A stretch of DNA of 15,744 nt, from NCBI GenBank assembly GCA_020345785.1, contig CP070771.1:335118-350861 (forward strand), given 5' to 3'. Position numbers and translations under genes: made by a program. The stretch comes from Desulfobacterales bacterium. GTDB taxonomy: Bacteria > Desulfobacterota > Desulfobacteria > Desulfobacterales > JAFDCJ01. The notes under the pieces are model-generated. The model saw nothing but the letters and a program-made list of their open reading frames with translations. It searched no databases and was not told where the DNA came from. Below, piece after piece: positions 13,897 to 15,744 of this stretch (position 1 is its first letter; each line of letters opens with the position of its first letter).

Positions 13897-15516
13897 CTAC
13901 CGTGAGCCGCGCATATCAGTGGCGGCAAAGCCTTTCAAAAACTTAAGACTGAGTCTTTCGCAAATGGCATGCTCAAAAACATGACCTTCGGGTGTTACAC
14001 CTCTTATCTTACCATCAGCCAAAAACCTTGCCAGTAACTGCTTGCCGGTTTCAATCCGGTCAGCGGCATCATTTATGCGGATTTCAGCCGATGAGGCTTC
14101 CGGCAGGCAGATTCCTTGATCTAAAAGGGATTTCATGAAATTAATAATGCGTGCCAGGCGCAGCAGCGTGACGGCTTCTTTTCTGGTGGTTGTGTGGGAC
14201 AGCGGCAGCGCACTTGATCGCATGCACGCGAAATCACTGGGGAGAAGTTTCAGTCTTGCACACAAGTCATAATCCTGACTGCCCGGCGATGGATAAAAGA
14301 TGGATACGCCGGCTAAAACCCTGCGGCGGGACAGATACAGCAGGTCTGATATGGAATCCTGTGCATGTTGAAAAGGCGCACCGCAAATTATGTAACCAAC
14401 AGCGTTCAGGTGATAGTCCTTCGCAAGTTCTAATGCACGGTTAAAAGAATCGCGGACATCAGGCCTGTTGAAGCGCCCAAGCTGCTCTTTTGAGGTAGCG
14501 CCGAGTGAAAGATTCAGAGTCTTGAATCCGGCCGACTTCATTGTTCGAATGACTTCTTCGTCCAGGGATGGTGGATACAGACCGTTCATGGCTCTTAACT
14601 CCAGTCTGTCTCCGAAACGGCTTTTGATTGCCTGCAGCAGCCTTAGAAACCAGCGGCGATTAAAAGACAGATTTTCATCTTCAAAATCGATGAAGCCGAC
14701 CTCGCAAGTATCAACGGCTTGCTCGATTTCCCGCATCACCGAATCGACACTTCTTTGACGGTAAGCCAGCGGGGAATGCGCCCCGACACTGCAATACGAA
14801 CACGCCAACGGACATCCGCGGCCGGCAACGATGACCATGCTGCCGCCGTTTCGACGGCGGTAGAAATGCCGGTTGATAAGCTCTGCAGCCGGCAACGGAT
14901 AGATGTCCGGATGCCGCATTTGGGCTGCAGAATTGATGTGCAGCGAGCCGTCTTCGCGTCTGAACACCAGCCCCGGAATGGTGTCAAATTGTCCGCCCTC
15001 AGAAAGTGCCCTGGCAAGCAGCGGCATCGGCACTTCGCCCTCGCCGCGCACGACAAAATCCACCGCTGCAGATTCCATCACGGCGTGCGGCAAAGCCGTC
15101 GGATGGTGGCCGCCCATTACAACTTTGCAATCCGGGTGGTAGGCTTTGACCGTTTCAGCGGTCTGAACAGCCTCCTGCGCATAGGGCGTAAATAAAGATG
15201 AGATGCCGATTAAAAACGCTCCCGATTCTCTGGCTTTTCTGCCGATATGGTCAAAACTGTAGCCGAAATGTTTATACTGGTTAAACAGGGCAAACGGTGA
15301 GCAATCGGGTTGCCCGTAATATTCCCGTAAATAGCTCATTTCCCGCGGCAGCTCGCGCAGCCGCGATTTCGAGGTGGCCAAACCATCCAGAATTTCCACT
15401 GTAAAACCGCATTCGGTCAGAGTCGATGCAATGCAGGCCAAACCATAAGGAATGGTTCGTTTGGCGGTGAGATAGAAGTCTCTGATCGGCGGCTGAATGA
15501 GAAGAATGTCGGGCAT
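13897..15516 (-). CDS. B12-binding-type radical SAM protein
   Basis: From ATG 15516 the protein has 539 residues. Residues 1-150 form a cobalamin-binding-type Rossmann domain (PDILLIQPPIRDF, then VVMGGHHPTALPHAV near 132-146); the classical DxHxxG base-off motif is not evident. The radical SAM core follows, with the iron-sulfur ligands Cys235, Cys239 and Cys242 in GCPLACSYCSVG (CxxxCxxC) and conserved later segments FIDFEDENLSFNRR and GYIICGAPFQ. Known relatives perform radical methylations and ring or lipid modifications, but this sequence does not reveal its substrate. A start at ATG 15564 would add 16 residues encoded by a heptamer repeat array (15526-15560), so 15516 is preferred, although neither start has a clear ribosome site. 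No biosynthetic neighbours are visible; the peroxiredoxin downstream has its own candidate promoter. Family confidence is high. Confidence 0.93.
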   Translation of the reverse strand: MPDILLIQPPIRDFYLTAKRTIPYGLACIASTLTECGFTVEILDGLATSKSRLRELPREMSYLREYYGQPDCSPFALFNQYKHFGYSFDHIGRKARESGAFLIGISSLFTPYAQEAVQTAETVKAYHPDCKVVMGGHHPTALPHAVMESAAVDFVVRGEGEVPMPLLARALSEGGQFDTIPGLVFRREDGSLHINSAAQMRHPDIYPLPAAELINRHFYRRRNGGSMVIVAGRGCPLACSYCSVGAHSPLAYRQRSVDSVMREIEQAVDTCEVGFIDFEDENLSFNRRWFLRLLQAIKSRFGDRLELRAMNGLYPPSLDEEVIRTMKSAGFKTLNLSLGATSKEQLGRFNRPDVRDSFNRALELAKDYHLNAVGYIICGAPFQHAQDSISDLLYLSRRRVLAGVSIFYPSPGSQDYDLCARLKLLPSDFACMRSSALPLSHTTTRKEAVTLLRLARIINFMKSLLDQGICLPEASSAEIRINDAADRIETGKQLLARFLADGKIRGVTPEGHVFEHAICERLSLKFLKGFAATDMRGSR

Positions 15517-15525
15517 GCTGTCTAA

Positions 15526-15560
15526 ATTGAATATTGAAGATTGCCTATTGAATATTGGTG
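15526..15560. repeat. Heptamer array ATTGAAT x5
   Basis: Five phased heptamers: ATTGAAT, ATTGAAG, ATTGCCT, ATTGAAT, ATTGGTG. It lies between the two candidate starts of the radical SAM gene and so forms either its leader or a low-complexity N-terminal extension. Confidence 0.85.
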
Positions 15561-15610
15561 GCATTCTATCGTTTTTAGTTTTTTTAAGACTTAAATACTA
15601 ATCTTCTTGT

Positions 15611-15638
15611 CTTCAATTTTCAATCCTCAATCTTCAAC
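15611..15638. repeat. Heptamer array CTTCAAT x4
   Basis: CTTCAAT, TTTCAAT, CCTCAAT and CTTCAAC are phased over 15611-15638. The unit is close to the reverse complement of the ATTGAAT unit at 15526-15560, so the two arrays face each other as a loose inverted pair. Confidence 0.85.
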
Positions 15639-15677
15639 CCGCTAAGCGCCTTCCGACTTCAGAATTCGAGCGGTCGT

Positions 15678-15719
15678 CAGCCCTCATTACTCAGTCCTCA
15701 GCACTCAGTCCTGAGTCCT
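15678..15719. repeat. Heptamer array CAGTCCT x6
   Basis: Six phased heptamers: CAGCCCT, CATTACT, CAGTCCT, CAGCACT, CAGTCCT, GAGTCCT. The stretch 15565-15744 contains no gene that I can see; apart from the two arrays it shows only a poly-T-rich segment at 15573-15588. Confidence 0.85.
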
Positions 15720-15744
15720 TTTTACACAAGCGCAGCGCTCCTCC

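Overview
The window has moderate GC, densely packed genes and mostly Shine-Dalgarno-type starts, so it is bacterial chromosome. Several traits suggest an anaerobic deltaproteobacterial lineage (Desulfobacterota, sulfate-reducer-like): a very large alpha-2-macroglobulin, an archaeal-type aminotransferase, a B12-binding-type radical SAM protein, and intergenic gaps filled with short tandem repeats. That assignment is inference from gene content; there is no rRNA or other marker here. I see no tRNA, rRNA, CRISPR array, transposase or phage gene.

Layout. (1) Positions 1-5727, minus strand: the first 1909 codons of an exported alpha-2-macroglobulin with an intact CxEQ thioester motif; its 3' end lies outside the window. 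It is uninterrupted, and the many plus-strand frames over it are shadows. (2) 5728-5986: a divergent promoter region with good sigma-70-type promoters both ways and a 13-bp perfect inverted repeat around the aminotransferase start region. (3) 5987-7312, plus: a class-III PLP aminotransferase. (4) 7313-7643: a convergent gap made almost entirely of 7-, 8- and 14-nt tandem repeats. (5) 7644-8534, minus: a Cof-type HAD phosphatase with its own promoter. (6) 8535-9541: a poorly coding stretch with a hairpin, one AT-rich small ORF and a possible gene remnant. (7) 9542-12895, plus: a two-gene unit of a large protein ending in a LOG/SLOG Rossmann domain, followed by a multi-pass membrane diguanylate cyclase. 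(8) 13051-13650, minus: a typical 2-Cys peroxiredoxin with a structured leader. (9) 13897-15516, minus: a B12-binding-type radical SAM protein. (10) 15526-15744: more heptamer arrays.

Functional themes. The macroglobulin is an envelope protease-trap candidate. The SLOG-like protein plus GGDEF enzyme is the best candidate for an uncharacterised module: a nucleotide-binding or nucleotide-cleaving protein with a long unrecognised N-terminus, apparently co-transcribed with a membrane c-di-GMP synthase that lacks the usual inhibitory site. The other striking signal is non-coding: at least seven unrelated short tandem-repeat families, nearly all with a 7-nt unit, occupy the gap at 7.3-7.6 kb and the right end. 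The remaining genes look like independent housekeeping or metabolic units.
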